A stretch of 64,000 nucleotides of DNA. Source: Oscillospiraceae bacterium. Lineage in GTDB: Bacteria > Bacillota > Clostridia > Oscillospirales > Oscillospiraceae. The DNA is taken from NCBI GenBank assembly GCA_902791215.1, contig CADAUZ010000003.1, forward strand, positions 62,001-126,000. Direction: 5' to 3'. The position numbers and the translations under genes are program-made. Of the stretch, positions 32,267 to 41,057 are shown piece by piece (the first letter of the stretch is position 1; every line of letters begins with the position of its first letter). Under the pieces are notes generated by a model. It did not search any database. It was not told the DNA's origin and worked only from the letters and a program-made list of their open reading frames with translations.

Positions 32267-32295
32267 TTGACGCGCCCGGAAAATGGTTATAAAAT
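32267..32295 (+). promoter_or_regulatory. Promoter of xpaC-telA
   Basis: TTGACG (32267-32272), 17-nt spacer, TAAAAT (32290-32295), 34 bp before TTG 32329. Confidence 0.75.
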
Positions 32296-32328
32296 ATAAT
32301 GAAAATTTATATTCGGAGGGGCACTGTT

Positions 32329-33048
32329 TTGAACAGCAAAAGAAACATCAAACAGCTGGCAGCGGCGATCGGTGTCGGCGCCTATGTCGGACTGTGGGTG
32401 CTGGCCGCCCTGATGGGCTGGACCAACGTCATCAATATGCTGATCGTGTTTACCGCCGCGGCTGCGGCCGCCGGGCTGACCGCCCTGATCCTGCGGGGCC
32501 ACTCGAAGCGCCAGGCAAAAAAGCTCCAGCGTGAGCTGGAAAAGCAGCAGAAAAACGGACAGGTCTCCAAAAACGGCGCCCCGACGGTGGACACGAAAAA
32601 GAGCTACGGCCCCGAGATCGACCCCGTCGTGCAGGAGGGCAACCGCGCGCTGAGCGAGATGGGCAGGCTCTATATGTCCATCAAGGACCCCGAAGTGCGC
32701 CAGAAGATCAACGAGATCATGCGCATCACCGACAAGATCATCCAGGACGCCATTGCCGATCCCTCGGACATTCCGCAGATCAGGCAGTTCATGAACTACT
32801 ATCTCCCCACCACCATCAAGCTCTTGAACGCTTATGACCGCATGGGCTCGGCGGGTGTGCAGGGGGAGAACATAGACAAGAGCATGAAGAACATCAACGA
32901 GATGCTCGACGCCGCGATCGAAGCCTACAAGAAGCGTCTCGACTCCCTGTTTGAAAACCAGGCGCTGGATATCGAGACCGACATCGAGGTCATGAACACC
33001 ATGCTTGCCAGAGAGGGTCTGGCCGGCAGCAAGGATTTTGATATCTGA
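32329..33048 (+). CDS. xpaC: XpaC-like membrane protein
   Basis: 239 aa from TTG 32329 (GGAGGGG 7 nt upstream). Two membrane helices at about residues 8-28 and 33-55 are followed by a Lys/Gln-rich linker and a long helical region. Family members are annotated after Bacillus XpaC (5-bromo-4-chloroindolyl phosphate hydrolysis), but a true hydrolase activity is not established. It is found almost always next to TelA, as here (27 bp apart), and the pair is thought to act in envelope stress or toxic-anion tolerance. Confidence 0.82.
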   Translation: MNSKRNIKQLAAAIGVGAYVGLWVLAALMGWTNVINMLIVFTAAAAAAGLTALILRGHSKRQAKKLQRELEKQQKNGQVSKNGAPTVDTKKSYGPEIDPVVQEGNRALSEMGRLYMSIKDPEVRQKINEIMRITDKIIQDAIADPSDIPQIRQFMNYYLPTTIKLLNAYDRMGSAGVQGENIDKSMKNINEMLDAAIEAYKKRLDSLFENQALDIETDIEVMNTMLAREGLAGSKDFDI

Positions 33049-33075
33049 TAATTGACAGAAAGGAAGTTTCACCGC

Positions 33076-34230
33076 ATGAACGAAGAGAACAGCATTCCCG
33101 CCCTGACGCTGGACCCCATGCCCGCCGAGACGGCCGCGGCCGTGCAGGAGGCGCCCCAGGAAGAGGTAAAGGAAGAAGCCGTCGCCCCCAAGAGCTATGA
33201 GATGGACAGCCTCTCCCCTGCCGAGCAGGCGGCGGTCCGCAGCTTTGCGGAAAAAATCGACATCATGAATACCGAACAGGTCATGCACTACGGCTCCAAC
33301 GCCCAGAAGAACATCTCCGATTTCTCCGGCGCCGCCCTCGGCACCGTGCGCACCAAGGACCTGGGCGAGGTCGGCAACATGCTGGGCGACCTGGTCGTGG
33401 AGCTCAAGGGCCTGAACTTTGACACGGAGCAGAAAAAGGGCCTCAGAGGGCTGTTCAAGAAGTCCACCCAGAGCGTCGCGGAGCTCAAGGCCTCCTACGA
33501 CAAGGCCGAGACCAATGTCGACAACATTGTAAACTCCCTGGAAAAGCACGAGATCACGCTGATGAAGGACATCAGCATGATGGACAAGATGTACGAAAAG
33601 AACCAGGAGTATCTCAAGGAGCTGACCATGTACATCCTCGCGGGCAAGCTCCGGCTCGAGCAGCTTCGCAATGAAGAGCTGCCAAAGTACCAGGCCAAGG
33701 CCCAGGAGACCGGGCTCCCCGAGGATGCCCAGGCGGCCAACGACTTTGCCAACATGATCGGCCGCTTTGAAAAGAAGATCCACGATCTGGAGCTGACGCG
33801 CACCATCTCCGTACAGATGGCCCCGCAGATCCGCATGATCCAGAATAACGACAGCCTCATGGCCGAGAAGATCCGCTCCTCCATCATGAACACCATCCCC
33901 CTGTGGAAGAGCCAGATGGTGCTGGCCCTGTCCCAGTACCACTCCGATCAGGCGATGAAGGCCCAGCGAGAGGTGACCGACGTGACCAATTCCCTGCTCA
34001 TGAAGAATGCCGAAGCCCTGCACCAGGGCAGCGTCAACATTGCCAAGGAGGCCGAGCGCGGCATCGTGGACATTGAGACGCTCAAGAAGACCAATATCGA
34101 GCTCATCCAGACCCTCGACGAGGTACGCCAGATCCAGGACGAGGGCCGCGCCAAGCGCCGGCAGGCCGAGCAGGAGCTTGCCCAGATCGAGGGCGAGCTC
34201 AAGCAGAAGCTCCTGTCCATGCGCGGATAA
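33076..34230 (+). CDS. telA: Toxic anion resistance protein TelA
   Basis: 384 aa from ATG 33076 (GGAAG 9 nt upstream). After an acidic, low-complexity N-terminus of about 45 residues, it is almost wholly helical with long coiled coils. The TelA/KlaA core is visible (GLRGLFKKSTQSVAELKASYDKAETNVDNI, read in pieces, and TISVQMAPQIRMIQNND). Named for tellurite resistance, but the chromosomal homologues in Firmicutes probably have an envelope-stress role. It forms an operon with xpaC. Confidence 0.9.
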   Translation: MNEENSIPALTLDPMPAETAAAVQEAPQEEVKEEAVAPKSYEMDSLSPAEQAAVRSFAEKIDIMNTEQVMHYGSNAQKNISDFSGAALGTVRTKDLGEVGNMLGDLVVELKGLNFDTEQKKGLRGLFKKSTQSVAELKASYDKAETNVDNIVNSLEKHEITLMKDISMMDKMYEKNQEYLKELTMYILAGKLRLEQLRNEELPKYQAKAQETGLPEDAQAANDFANMIGRFEKKIHDLELTRTISVQMAPQIRMIQNNDSLMAEKIRSSIMNTIPLWKSQMVLALSQYHSDQAMKAQREVTDVTNSLLMKNAEALHQGSVNIAKEAERGIVDIETLKKTNIELIQTLDEVRQIQDEGRAKRRQAEQELAQIEGELKQKLLSMRG

Positions 34231-34245
34231 AAGCGAGGCATCCCA

Positions 34246-34716
34246 GTGTCCATAGAAAAAGGCCGCGCGTATTTCCGCGCCCTCGGCATCGAAGACCGCG
34301 TGCTGGAGTTCGATGTCTCATCGGCAACGGTGGAGCTTGCGGCAAAAGCGCTCGGCGTGGAGGGGGCGAGGATCGCGAAGACGCTCTCCTTCAAAGCGCC
34401 CGACGGGTGCCTTCTGGTCCTCGCGGCGGGCGACGCGCGCATCGACAACCACAAGTTCAAGGATACCTTCCATGTAAAGGCCAAGATGCTAACCGCCGAT
34501 GAGGTGCTGGAGCTTGTCGGCCACCCGGTCGGCGGGGTATGCCCCTTCGGCTGCAACGAGGGTGTCCCGGTCTATCTCGACGAAAGCCTCAAGCGCTTCG
34601 AGACGGTCTTCCCCGCCGTCGGCAGCGCCAACAGCGCCATTGAACTGAACCTCGACGAGCTGTACCGCTACTCCAAAGCCCTCGGCTGGGTAGACGTCTG
34701 CAAGCTGCCCGAATAA
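34246..34716 (+). CDS. ybaK: Cys-tRNA(Pro)/Ala-tRNA deacylase, YbaK/EbsC family
   Basis: 156 aa, GTG start 15 bp after telA. The domain covers the whole protein: IAKTLSFKA with the key Lys, DARIDNHKFKDTF, the glycine-rich GHPVGGVCPFG, and VGSANSAIELN. It hydrolyses mischarged tRNAs in the cytoplasm (editing in trans). Probably read from the xpaC promoter. Confidence 0.93.
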   Translation: MSIEKGRAYFRALGIEDRVLEFDVSSATVELAAKALGVEGARIAKTLSFKAPDGCLLVLAAGDARIDNHKFKDTFHVKAKMLTADEVLELVGHPVGGVCPFGCNEGVPVYLDESLKRFETVFPAVGSANSAIELNLDELYRYSKALGWVDVCKLPE

Positions 34717-34722
34717 AGAGTT

Positions 34723-34793
34723 ATCCCGGATTCGTTTGAATCCGGGATGTTTTGTGGGCTGACGCCCTGCCGGATAATCGGCAGGGCGTTTTG
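34723..34793 (+). terminator. Tandem Rho-independent terminators
   Basis: First stem 34723-34733/34738-34748 followed by GTTTTG. Second stem 34762-34772/34779-34789 followed by TTTTG. Both perfect, 11 bp. Confidence 0.85.
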
Positions 34794-34802
34794 TGTTGTG
34801 CG

Positions 34803-37800
34803 TCACGCGACGGGGATGAAGGCAAAGCCGTATTTGCCCGCGTAGAATTCAGCATAGCTGCCGTCCGCGCTGTGAATTGTCAGGCCGTTTGTGCCCGCGA
34901 AGGCCGTCGGGTCAATGCTCGTCGCGGAAGCGGGGATGTCCACGTCATGAAGGTTCGGGCAATCGGCAAAGGCCCGGCGCTCGATGCGCGTCACGCCGTC
35001 CGGGATGTGAACATAGCCAAACGCGCAATCCGCAAAGGCTTCCTCGTCGATCTCCTTGAGCGCGGCGGGGAGTATGAAGTCAGGCGCGTTCTTCTGCCAC
35101 ACGGCGTAGAAAGATACCGTCATACTTTCATCCTTCAAATTAGGACAAATTGTTTCCGGGGCCAACGGGATATCTTGATCGTACACAACAGTTCCCTCAT
35201 CTGGACCCAAGCGCCAACCCTGAAATACATATCCTGGCCTTGAAAGCTTGAACGTTGTATCGTTAAATAAGCCGGCATCATAAGTAGTTCCATAGTTCCA
35301 TACTGCGATTGTCCGATTCTCATTGCGTAATACGTAACCATCCACGTCTTGCGAATAACCATTGTCGTTCGGTCCGACAATACCATCATTGGCGTTGTAC
35401 TGTGTAATCAACTGATTTGGTGCCCAGACAGCATACAAGATAATCGTACAAGGACCGGTCGTACCTGTTATCCAAGTAGCATCAAAAACGAAGCTTATTT
35501 GATCTCCATATACTGATTTTACAAAACCTTCCTCCTCAATTTCGTTGGGTGTTTTCCAGCCATAATCGGTATGGAACTTACCATCGTTCACCCTGTACGC
35601 ATTCCAACCTATGAAGTTGTAGCCCTCTCGTTTGAAAGTACAGGCAGGAAATTGGGTCGGTTCGTCAAGGCATACTTGCATAGAGGGCATTGTCCCATAA
35701 TCACCATTGGCATCAAATGAGTATGAGTGGACTGTGCTGAATGAGAGGACAACGTTTACCCGGTCCTTTCCGATCGTACCGGTCAAAGCACCTGAATGTA
35801 CACCGTTGTATCGGTAACCGTCTTTTGCACGGATATTCTTGATTTCATATGTGCTTCCATAATGCCAAGCTGCCCAATAGTCATTCCAGCCTGAGCCAAC
35901 AAGGTTTCCATTTACATATATGTCCGCAGTACCATATTGCTGCAAGCCGTCATTAGCAACTCCATCAAGAAATCCGTCCATATTTAGGTAGGCAAGTGTG
36001 TTAAATGAAAGAATAACTTTTACCTGCTCAGTACCGATGGTACCAGACAATGCTCCGGAATGAACACCCAAGTAAACATGCCCATCAAGAGCCTGGATGT
36101 TCTTAATTTCGTAGGTTGTACCAACAGGAAGAGATTCATAATAATCTCCAACATTCTGTGCGACCAAATTACCATTGATATAAATATCTACTGTCCCGTA
36201 TCCTTCAAGACTTCCCCATTCAGGGTTCCCGTCCAAGCACCCATTAAGGTCAAATATTGTTGTTTGAACAGGCGGTTCAATCGCGTCGTAGTTGTCTGAG
36301 CGCAAAAGTGTAAGTTTCCCTTTTGGGCCTGTTTCTTGAAGCGTAGCAAAATCTGAATAACTAAGATGATGCAGTCTTACAACATCATCACCATATAAGT
36401 TGCAATCATAGATATACGCACCCGAATCTGTAAGAGAATAGACAACCATACTAAACTGTGTTCCCGAGGATGAGCCTTGATCAAACTGTAAAACATCTCC
36501 AGGACGAGCGGAAGCTAAGAGATTTCTAACACTATCGGCTGTGCAGGAGCCAACTTCTCCAATTGCCTGCATGCCGCTTTCACTGACACCTGAATATAAC
36601 CACCAACGATAGGTCTTTCCAGGGACTGTTGAATTGCCAAATATTTTGTAAACAACAAGCCCTGCAAATCCATAGCTCTTTTTTGACCCATCAAAGGAAG
36701 TAGTCCATGAACTGCCATCAGGGTATTCCGCGAGTATTGCCGCAAGCTTTTCTGATATTGTTCCGGTCGGAACCACAACAGGCTGTGAAGTCTGGCCGAC
36801 TGAGAAGCTGGAATCAATCAGTGTCTTTGTTGTCCTTGATGCATCAGTAGCGCTAACGACATATCGGTAAGATCCTGCACCTAGTTTTGAGAATGAAAAA
36901 GCATTATTGATACCATCGGACTGGATATTGTACGTCGTACCGTTCCATGATGTACTGTACGCAGGAAGGGCATCTACATTTGAAGAATTGTAGATATGCG
37001 CCGTGACCTGAGTGATCGTATAATTAGAGCTGATAATTCCTCTTAGACCATAGTTTTCCCCTTGCACCAGTGTCCCGGCAGTACCTGGAGTACCCGGTTT
37101 ACCGGTATATCCGGAAATATTGAGTGTGGAATCCTGCTGTACGGGCTGAGAGCCGGAATAGTTCGGTTTGCCGACCCACACGATGTAAGCACTGGGTTTT
37201 GCTATATCCACACCGTCAGATCGACGATATTTGTTATAGGTTACGGCATCGTTGTCATTGCCTTCGACCGTATAGATATAAGAATTGTCAACAGAATACA
37301 CAATGCCAACATGGTCAAACCCATATACTCCGCCATAATTGATATTCCCGTTGTTTTCAACAAATACCAAGTCTCCTTTAGCAGGTTGAACAGATGAGAA
37401 GCTGTAATATGGAACATTAAAATCTTCTTCGCCCGGATATGCATATGTCGTTCGATGAATGATCGACTGCGGTATTCCTGCCTGATTTGCGCACCAAGAG
37501 ATAAAGATTGCACACCATGCGGCAGAGGTATCGCTTCCATAGTACCATTGGTTATACTTTGTGTGATTTGTTCCGGTCTCATGATAACCAACCTGTGTAT
37601 ATGCAACCTCCGCAATATCAGTAGCCATATCTCCAGTGTTTGTCCATGTGTTTTCAAATTCTTGTACTGGAGAAGAAGACGTTGCGATCGCAGGCCGATA
37701 TAATGACGAGATATTTAAGTTAAGAAGAGAAGTTCTTGACATGCTTGAATAAGAAATCAGACAGTTTCCACCGTAGTTACATTCAATATAATAAACTGTT

Positions 37801-38369
37801 TCGCCAACGATTTTATAGATATAGCGTGAGTGCCCCCCTCCGCTAGTCGGATAACGAATTACGTCACCAGGAAAAAAAGCAAAATCCGAGCCAAAACTTG
37901 TATATTTATTAAAAAATGTAGATCCTTTCAGTGCAAGATCGCCAAACACAACATATGCCATATAATCTGCAAATCCATAGCACTGTGAGATTCCGCCTGA
38001 TATGCCCTTTCCTTCCATTCGGTTGCTTGTACATCCACGCTTTCCTCCCACATCAGAGTTGTGTGAATGTGTTCCCTGACTCTTGCTGCCTACGCAGGGC
38101 GCGTAAGTAATCGTTGAAGAGAATCGTCCATCCCTTGTCGCTTGCATTAAGTCATTAGAAAAAAGATAAGTATTCCAGTATACAGTAGAGTTCTTTCCGG
38201 AGCCAACGCCGAGCAGGCTAATGTATGTTTCCACTTTTGCAGTTATGGCGTCATATGTAGCTGAGGAATTCAAGAAACTCCATCCATTGACATCTTGTGC
38301 AGAGGCTTCTGTAGGCAGTACAGTAACAAGCATTAGCATGGCAAGAAATATTAATATACCTTTTTTCAT
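34803..38369 (-). CDS. Large secreted CHAP/amidase-type surface protein, AT-rich mosaic gene
   Basis: 1188 aa from ATG 38369 (GGAGG 10 nt upstream). Signal peptide about 1-25. Domain 1 (about 40-215) is papain-like with Cys130 (SQCYGFADY), His180 and Glu196. Domain 2 (about 240-400) is a CHAP domain with Cys286 (AAWCAIFISW) and His353 (FDHVGIV). Domain 3 (about 535-690) copies domain 1, but the Cys is Ser (SYGFAG) and the His is gone, so it is probably inactive and may bind wall material. Two 80-aa repeats follow (YGT.DIY.NGNLV...GVHSGAL.GTIG; 705-880), then InlB-type repeats (to about 1090) and a short BspA-like leucine-rich tail. Likely a wall hydrolase or adhesin. AT-rich except for the last 100 codons. 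Confidence 0.88.
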   Translation of the reverse strand: MKKGILIFLAMLMLVTVLPTEASAQDVNGWSFLNSSATYDAITAKVETYISLLGVGSGKNSTVYWNTYLFSNDLMQATRDGRFSSTITYAPCVGSKSQGTHSHNSDVGGKRGCTSNRMEGKGISGGISQCYGFADYMAYVVFGDLALKGSTFFNKYTSFGSDFAFFPGDVIRYPTSGGGHSRYIYKIVGETVYYIECNYGGNCLISYSSMSRTSLLNLNISSLYRPAIATSSSPVQEFENTWTNTGDMATDIAEVAYTQVGYHETGTNHTKYNQWYYGSDTSAAWCAIFISWCANQAGIPQSIIHRTTYAYPGEEDFNVPYYSFSSVQPAKGDLVFVENNGNINYGGVYGFDHVGIVYSVDNSYIYTVEGNDNDAVTYNKYRRSDGVDIAKPSAYIVWVGKPNYSGSQPVQQDSTLNISGYTGKPGTPGTAGTLVQGENYGLRGIISSNYTITQVTAHIYNSSNVDALPAYSTSWNGTTYNIQSDGINNAFSFSKLGAGSYRYVVSATDASRTTKTLIDSSFSVGQTSQPVVVPTGTISEKLAAILAEYPDGSSWTTSFDGSKKSYGFAGLVVYKIFGNSTVPGKTYRWWLYSGVSESGMQAIGEVGSCTADSVRNLLASARPGDVLQFDQGSSSGTQFSMVVYSLTDSGAYIYDCNLYGDDVVRLHHLSYSDFATLQETGPKGKLTLLRSDNYDAIEPPVQTTIFDLNGCLDGNPEWGSLEGYGTVDIYINGNLVAQNVGDYYESLPVGTTYEIKNIQALDGHVYLGVHSGALSGTIGTEQVKVILSFNTLAYLNMDGFLDGVANDGLQQYGTADIYVNGNLVGSGWNDYWAAWHYGSTYEIKNIRAKDGYRYNGVHSGALTGTIGKDRVNVVLSFSTVHSYSFDANGDYGTMPSMQVCLDEPTQFPACTFKREGYNFIGWNAYRVNDGKFHTDYGWKTPNEIEEEGFVKSVYGDQISFVFDATWITGTTGPCTIILYAVWAPNQLITQYNANDGIVGPNDNGYSQDVDGYVLRNENRTIAVWNYGTTYDAGLFNDTTFKLSRPGYVFQGWRLGPDEGTVVYDQDIPLAPETICPNLKDESMTVSFYAVWQKNAPDFILPAALKEIDEEAFADCAFGYVHIPDGVTRIERRAFADCPNLHDVDIPASATSIDPTAFAGTNGLTIHSADGSYAEFYAGKYGFAFIPVA

Positions 38370-38422
38370 CGTCTCTTTTCCTCCATTCAATCTAATCTGA
38401 TATAAAAAGTCCTATCAGTCAC

Positions 38423-38451
38423 ATTTTAGGATATTATTTATCCTATGTCAA
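38423..38451 (-). promoter_or_regulatory. Promoter of the CHAP protein gene with embedded operator
   Basis: Minus strand TTGACA (38451-38446), 17-nt spacer, TAAAAT (38428-38423). A perfect dyad TAGGATA-5-TATCCTA (38427-38445) fills the spacer and touches the -10 box. Half-sites TCCTAT at about 38410-38415 and TATAGGAC at 38487-38494 flank it. Confidence 0.8.
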
Positions 38452-38517
38452 GTGCTATGTTTACAATAAATCTGCGTTTTTCTTTTTATAGGACATATAA
38501 TAACCATGGTGATGCCA

Positions 38518-38835
38518 ATGGACGAACATCAATTTTCAAAGCGTCTCACAGCACTGAGAATGGCCAAGAACGTTTCAGCACGGGAGATGAGCCTCGCGCT
38601 TGGGCAGAATGCAAGCTATATTAATCGAATTGAAAACGGATGGGCTTATCCTTCCATGCAATGCTTTTTCTATATCTGCGAATACCTCGGCGTAACACCT
38701 GCGGAATTTTTTGACGAGCAGAACACGGACCCCTACAAACAGCGCCGTCTGGACGCGGCTCTGCGCATGCTCGACGCAAAGCAGCGCGACCTGATCCTGA
38801 CGCTGGCCGAGGGCCTGCTTGATATGCGAAAATGA
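38518..38835 (+). CDS. XRE-family helix-turn-helix repressor
   Basis: 105 aa from ATG 38518. MDEHQFSKRLTALRMAKN starts a Cro/C1-type domain with REMSLALGQNASYINRIENG, then helix PSMQCFFYICEYLGV and a C-terminal helix. A TATAAT at 38496-38501 would place the transcript start at about 38508, so the upstream in-frame ATG at 38506 is not usable. It is divergent from the CHAP gene, and TAGGATA/TATCCTA sites lie in the shared region, so it probably represses that gene and itself. The 5' half is AT-rich like the CHAP gene, the 3' half GC-rich like the chromosome. Confidence 0.88.
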   Translation: MDEHQFSKRLTALRMAKNVSAREMSLALGQNASYINRIENGWAYPSMQCFFYICEYLGVTPAEFFDEQNTDPYKQRRLDAALRMLDAKQRDLILTLAEGLLDMRK

Positions 38836-38905
38836 ATACGGTCAGCAAAATGACAGCCCCTTGCCGTGAATCAGGCAAAGGGCTGTCGTTCATTTAATAA
38901 TCTCA

Positions 38906-40873
38906 TCAAATATGCTTCTCGCCGAGCTTTAAGCTGCCGTCGTTGATCTTTTCCAGCAGCTCCTCATAGCGCATGGGCTTGCCGTAGAAATAGCCCTGGA
39001 GGCGGCCGCAGCCGGCCTCGCGCAGGAAGTCCACCGCTTCCTCGGTCTCCACGCCCTCGCTGAGGGTCATCATGTTCAGGGAATTTGCAAGGTTTATGAT
39101 GCTGGAGATGATCTTGCGGGAGTTTTGGTTGTTGTGGAAGTTTTTCAAAAACTCCATGTCGATCTTGAGAAGGTCGAAGTCGAAGTCCTTGAGCACGTTC
39201 ATGGACGAGTAGCCGGAGCCGAAGTCGTCGAGCCAGATGGCAAAGCCCCCGTCGTGCAGGCGCTTCATGGCGCGCTTTAGTCCCTCCACATCCTCCGTCA
39301 CGGCGCTTTCCGTGATCTCCACATGCAGATACTCCTTCGGCACCCGGTACTTTTCCACCAGCGCCTCCAGCTCGCCGACAGCGTCCATCAGCTCAAAGTC
39401 CAGGCGAGAGAAGTTGAGCGAGGTTGCCAGCACCGGCAAGCCGTTGTCGATGCTGTCGCGGATGCGTTTGCACACCTGCTCATAAATGCACAGGTCCAGC
39501 TTGTGGATCTGACGGCCTTCCTCCAGCGCGGGGATAAACGCGCCGGGCGAGAGGAAGCCCATCTCGGGGTCGATCCATCTTGCCAGCGCCTCGCAGCCCG
39601 CGATCGTGCCGTCCTCCGCCCAGACGACGGGCTGGTAGAAGACCTGGATATAGCCCTCCCGCACAGCCTTCTCGACATTATTCAGGATGTACTGCCTGAG
39701 CCGGTACTCCTTGCTCACCCGCTCGTCATATTCGGGGACAAAGCTGTTCTGCCAGTTTGTGACATGGCGCATGGCATAGCGGGCGCGGTCGATGGCATGG
39801 CGGGCGGTGTCTTCTGTGTCACGGGGCCTGTAGGCGCCCGCTCTCACATCCAGGTAGGTCTCGTTCGGGTAGGCGGCCCGGAGGCGAACACGTATTTCGG
39901 CCACGCGCTTCAGATAATCCTCCGCCGTGGTCAGCACCGCGAAATTGTCCCCGGACTCACGCGCGACAGGCTCGCCCGGGAAGGTGTTGGAAATGATCTG
40001 CGCCGTTCTGGTCAGCAGCTCATCGCCGCCGGCATAGCCGCAGCGGTCGTTGAAGGTCTGGAAGTTTTCAAGGTTGAAGGTCAGATAGACAGGCTTTTTC
40101 CCCTGCGCCAGGCTCTCCGCCAGATAGGCTTTTGTGACCTCTTCAAAATTATGCATGTTCGAGATGCCGGTCAGATCATCGGTGACTGTGATCCGCCCGA
40201 GCTCCCAGGACTTCGTCGCGTCGCGGTAGCGCTGGTGATAGACGGCGACGACCAGGATGAACATGGTCACAAGGGTCGTGACGAAGTTGATGTAGTCCCC
40301 CTCCGAAAGTTTCAGAGGATTGCCCGCCTTGTCGAAGCTGAAATGGTTCAGCAGCCAGATAAATCCCCCGCCGAAGACCACGATCAGCAGGATGGAGGTA
40401 TAGGGCCGCCAGACGCATATGATCGTCACATACATGAGCATGGTCAAAAAGCACAGGATCATGCGCCCGCGCGAGAAGTCATGCATGGACAGGGTCACGC
40501 CGAAATACATGGCCAGCAGGAAATAAGCGAAGATGATCTCCCTGCTGTATTTGCCGAGATACCTCAGCTTCTTTTTCAGAAACAGCGAGCAGTAGACGAG
40601 CAGCAGCAGGGACGCGGCAAGGAACCACCAGTAGGTACTGGTGTAGTGGAAAAACTCTCCCACCGAGGCGACCTTGCCCGGGAGGACCCAGTTTTTCACA
40701 TAGCGCAGCAGCATGTAGATCTCAACCATCGACACGATGGCCGTGAGGTAGACCGCGCTGCGCACGTCCGCCTCCTTGAGCTGGTCCTCTATATAGACGG
40801 GATTGCGGTAAAAGCCGAGGAAGCGAACGATCGAATCGCCCAGGCTTCTATTCTTTTTGTTTGAGGTATCCAT
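38906..40873 (-). CDS. Membrane c-di-GMP phosphodiesterase with degenerate GGDEF and intact EAL
   Basis: 655 aa. About six hydrophobic segments in residues 35-215 form a membrane sensor. The GGDEF domain (about 230-385) reads ESGDNF at the active site, so it cannot be a normal cyclase. The EAL domain (about 400-650) keeps the catalytic residues: CEALARW, SLNFSR, VEITES, WLDDFGSGYSS, LKIDMEF, SEGVET, LQGYFYGKPM. It should hydrolyse c-di-GMP to pGpG, with the degenerate GGDEF possibly sensing GTP. It is in the same window as pilB, which senses c-di-GMP. Monocistronic. Confidence 0.93.
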   Translation of the reverse strand: MDTSNKKNRSLGDSIVRFLGFYRNPVYIEDQLKEADVRSAVYLTAIVSMVEIYMLLRYVKNWVLPGKVASVGEFFHYTSTYWWFLAASLLLLVYCSLFLKKKLRYLGKYSREIIFAYFLLAMYFGVTLSMHDFSRGRMILCFLTMLMYVTIICVWRPYTSILLIVVFGGGFIWLLNHFSFDKAGNPLKLSEGDYINFVTTLVTMFILVVAVYHQRYRDATKSWELGRITVTDDLTGISNMHNFEEVTKAYLAESLAQGKKPVYLTFNLENFQTFNDRCGYAGGDELLTRTAQIISNTFPGEPVARESGDNFAVLTTAEDYLKRVAEIRVRLRAAYPNETYLDVRAGAYRPRDTEDTARHAIDRARYAMRHVTNWQNSFVPEYDERVSKEYRLRQYILNNVEKAVREGYIQVFYQPVVWAEDGTIAGCEALARWIDPEMGFLSPGAFIPALEEGRQIHKLDLCIYEQVCKRIRDSIDNGLPVLATSLNFSRLDFELMDAVGELEALVEKYRVPKEYLHVEITESAVTEDVEGLKRAMKRLHDGGFAIWLDDFGSGYSSMNVLKDFDFDLLKIDMEFLKNFHNNQNSRKIISSIINLANSLNMMTLSEGVETEEAVDFLREAGCGRLQGYFYGKPMRYEELLEKINDGSLKLGEKHI

Positions 40874-41057
40874 TGTTCTCCCTCCCGGATGTCAAACACC
40901 TTGACAAGTTATTATACAGGATGGCCCGCCGAATTTCAACTGTCCGTTTCGTTCTGAAAGCGGGGCTGAACGCATTTGATATCCGCTTGCCAAGCACGGT
41001 CAAATCGGCTAAAATAAGGACAATACATTGAGCAGCTTTTGGATGGAGGTAATAGCC

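Noticed and set aside
32287..34023. 578-codon minus-strand frame opposite xpaC-telA
   Set aside because: It crosses two well-recognised genes with promoter and ribosome sites on the plus strand. Shadow of codon bias.
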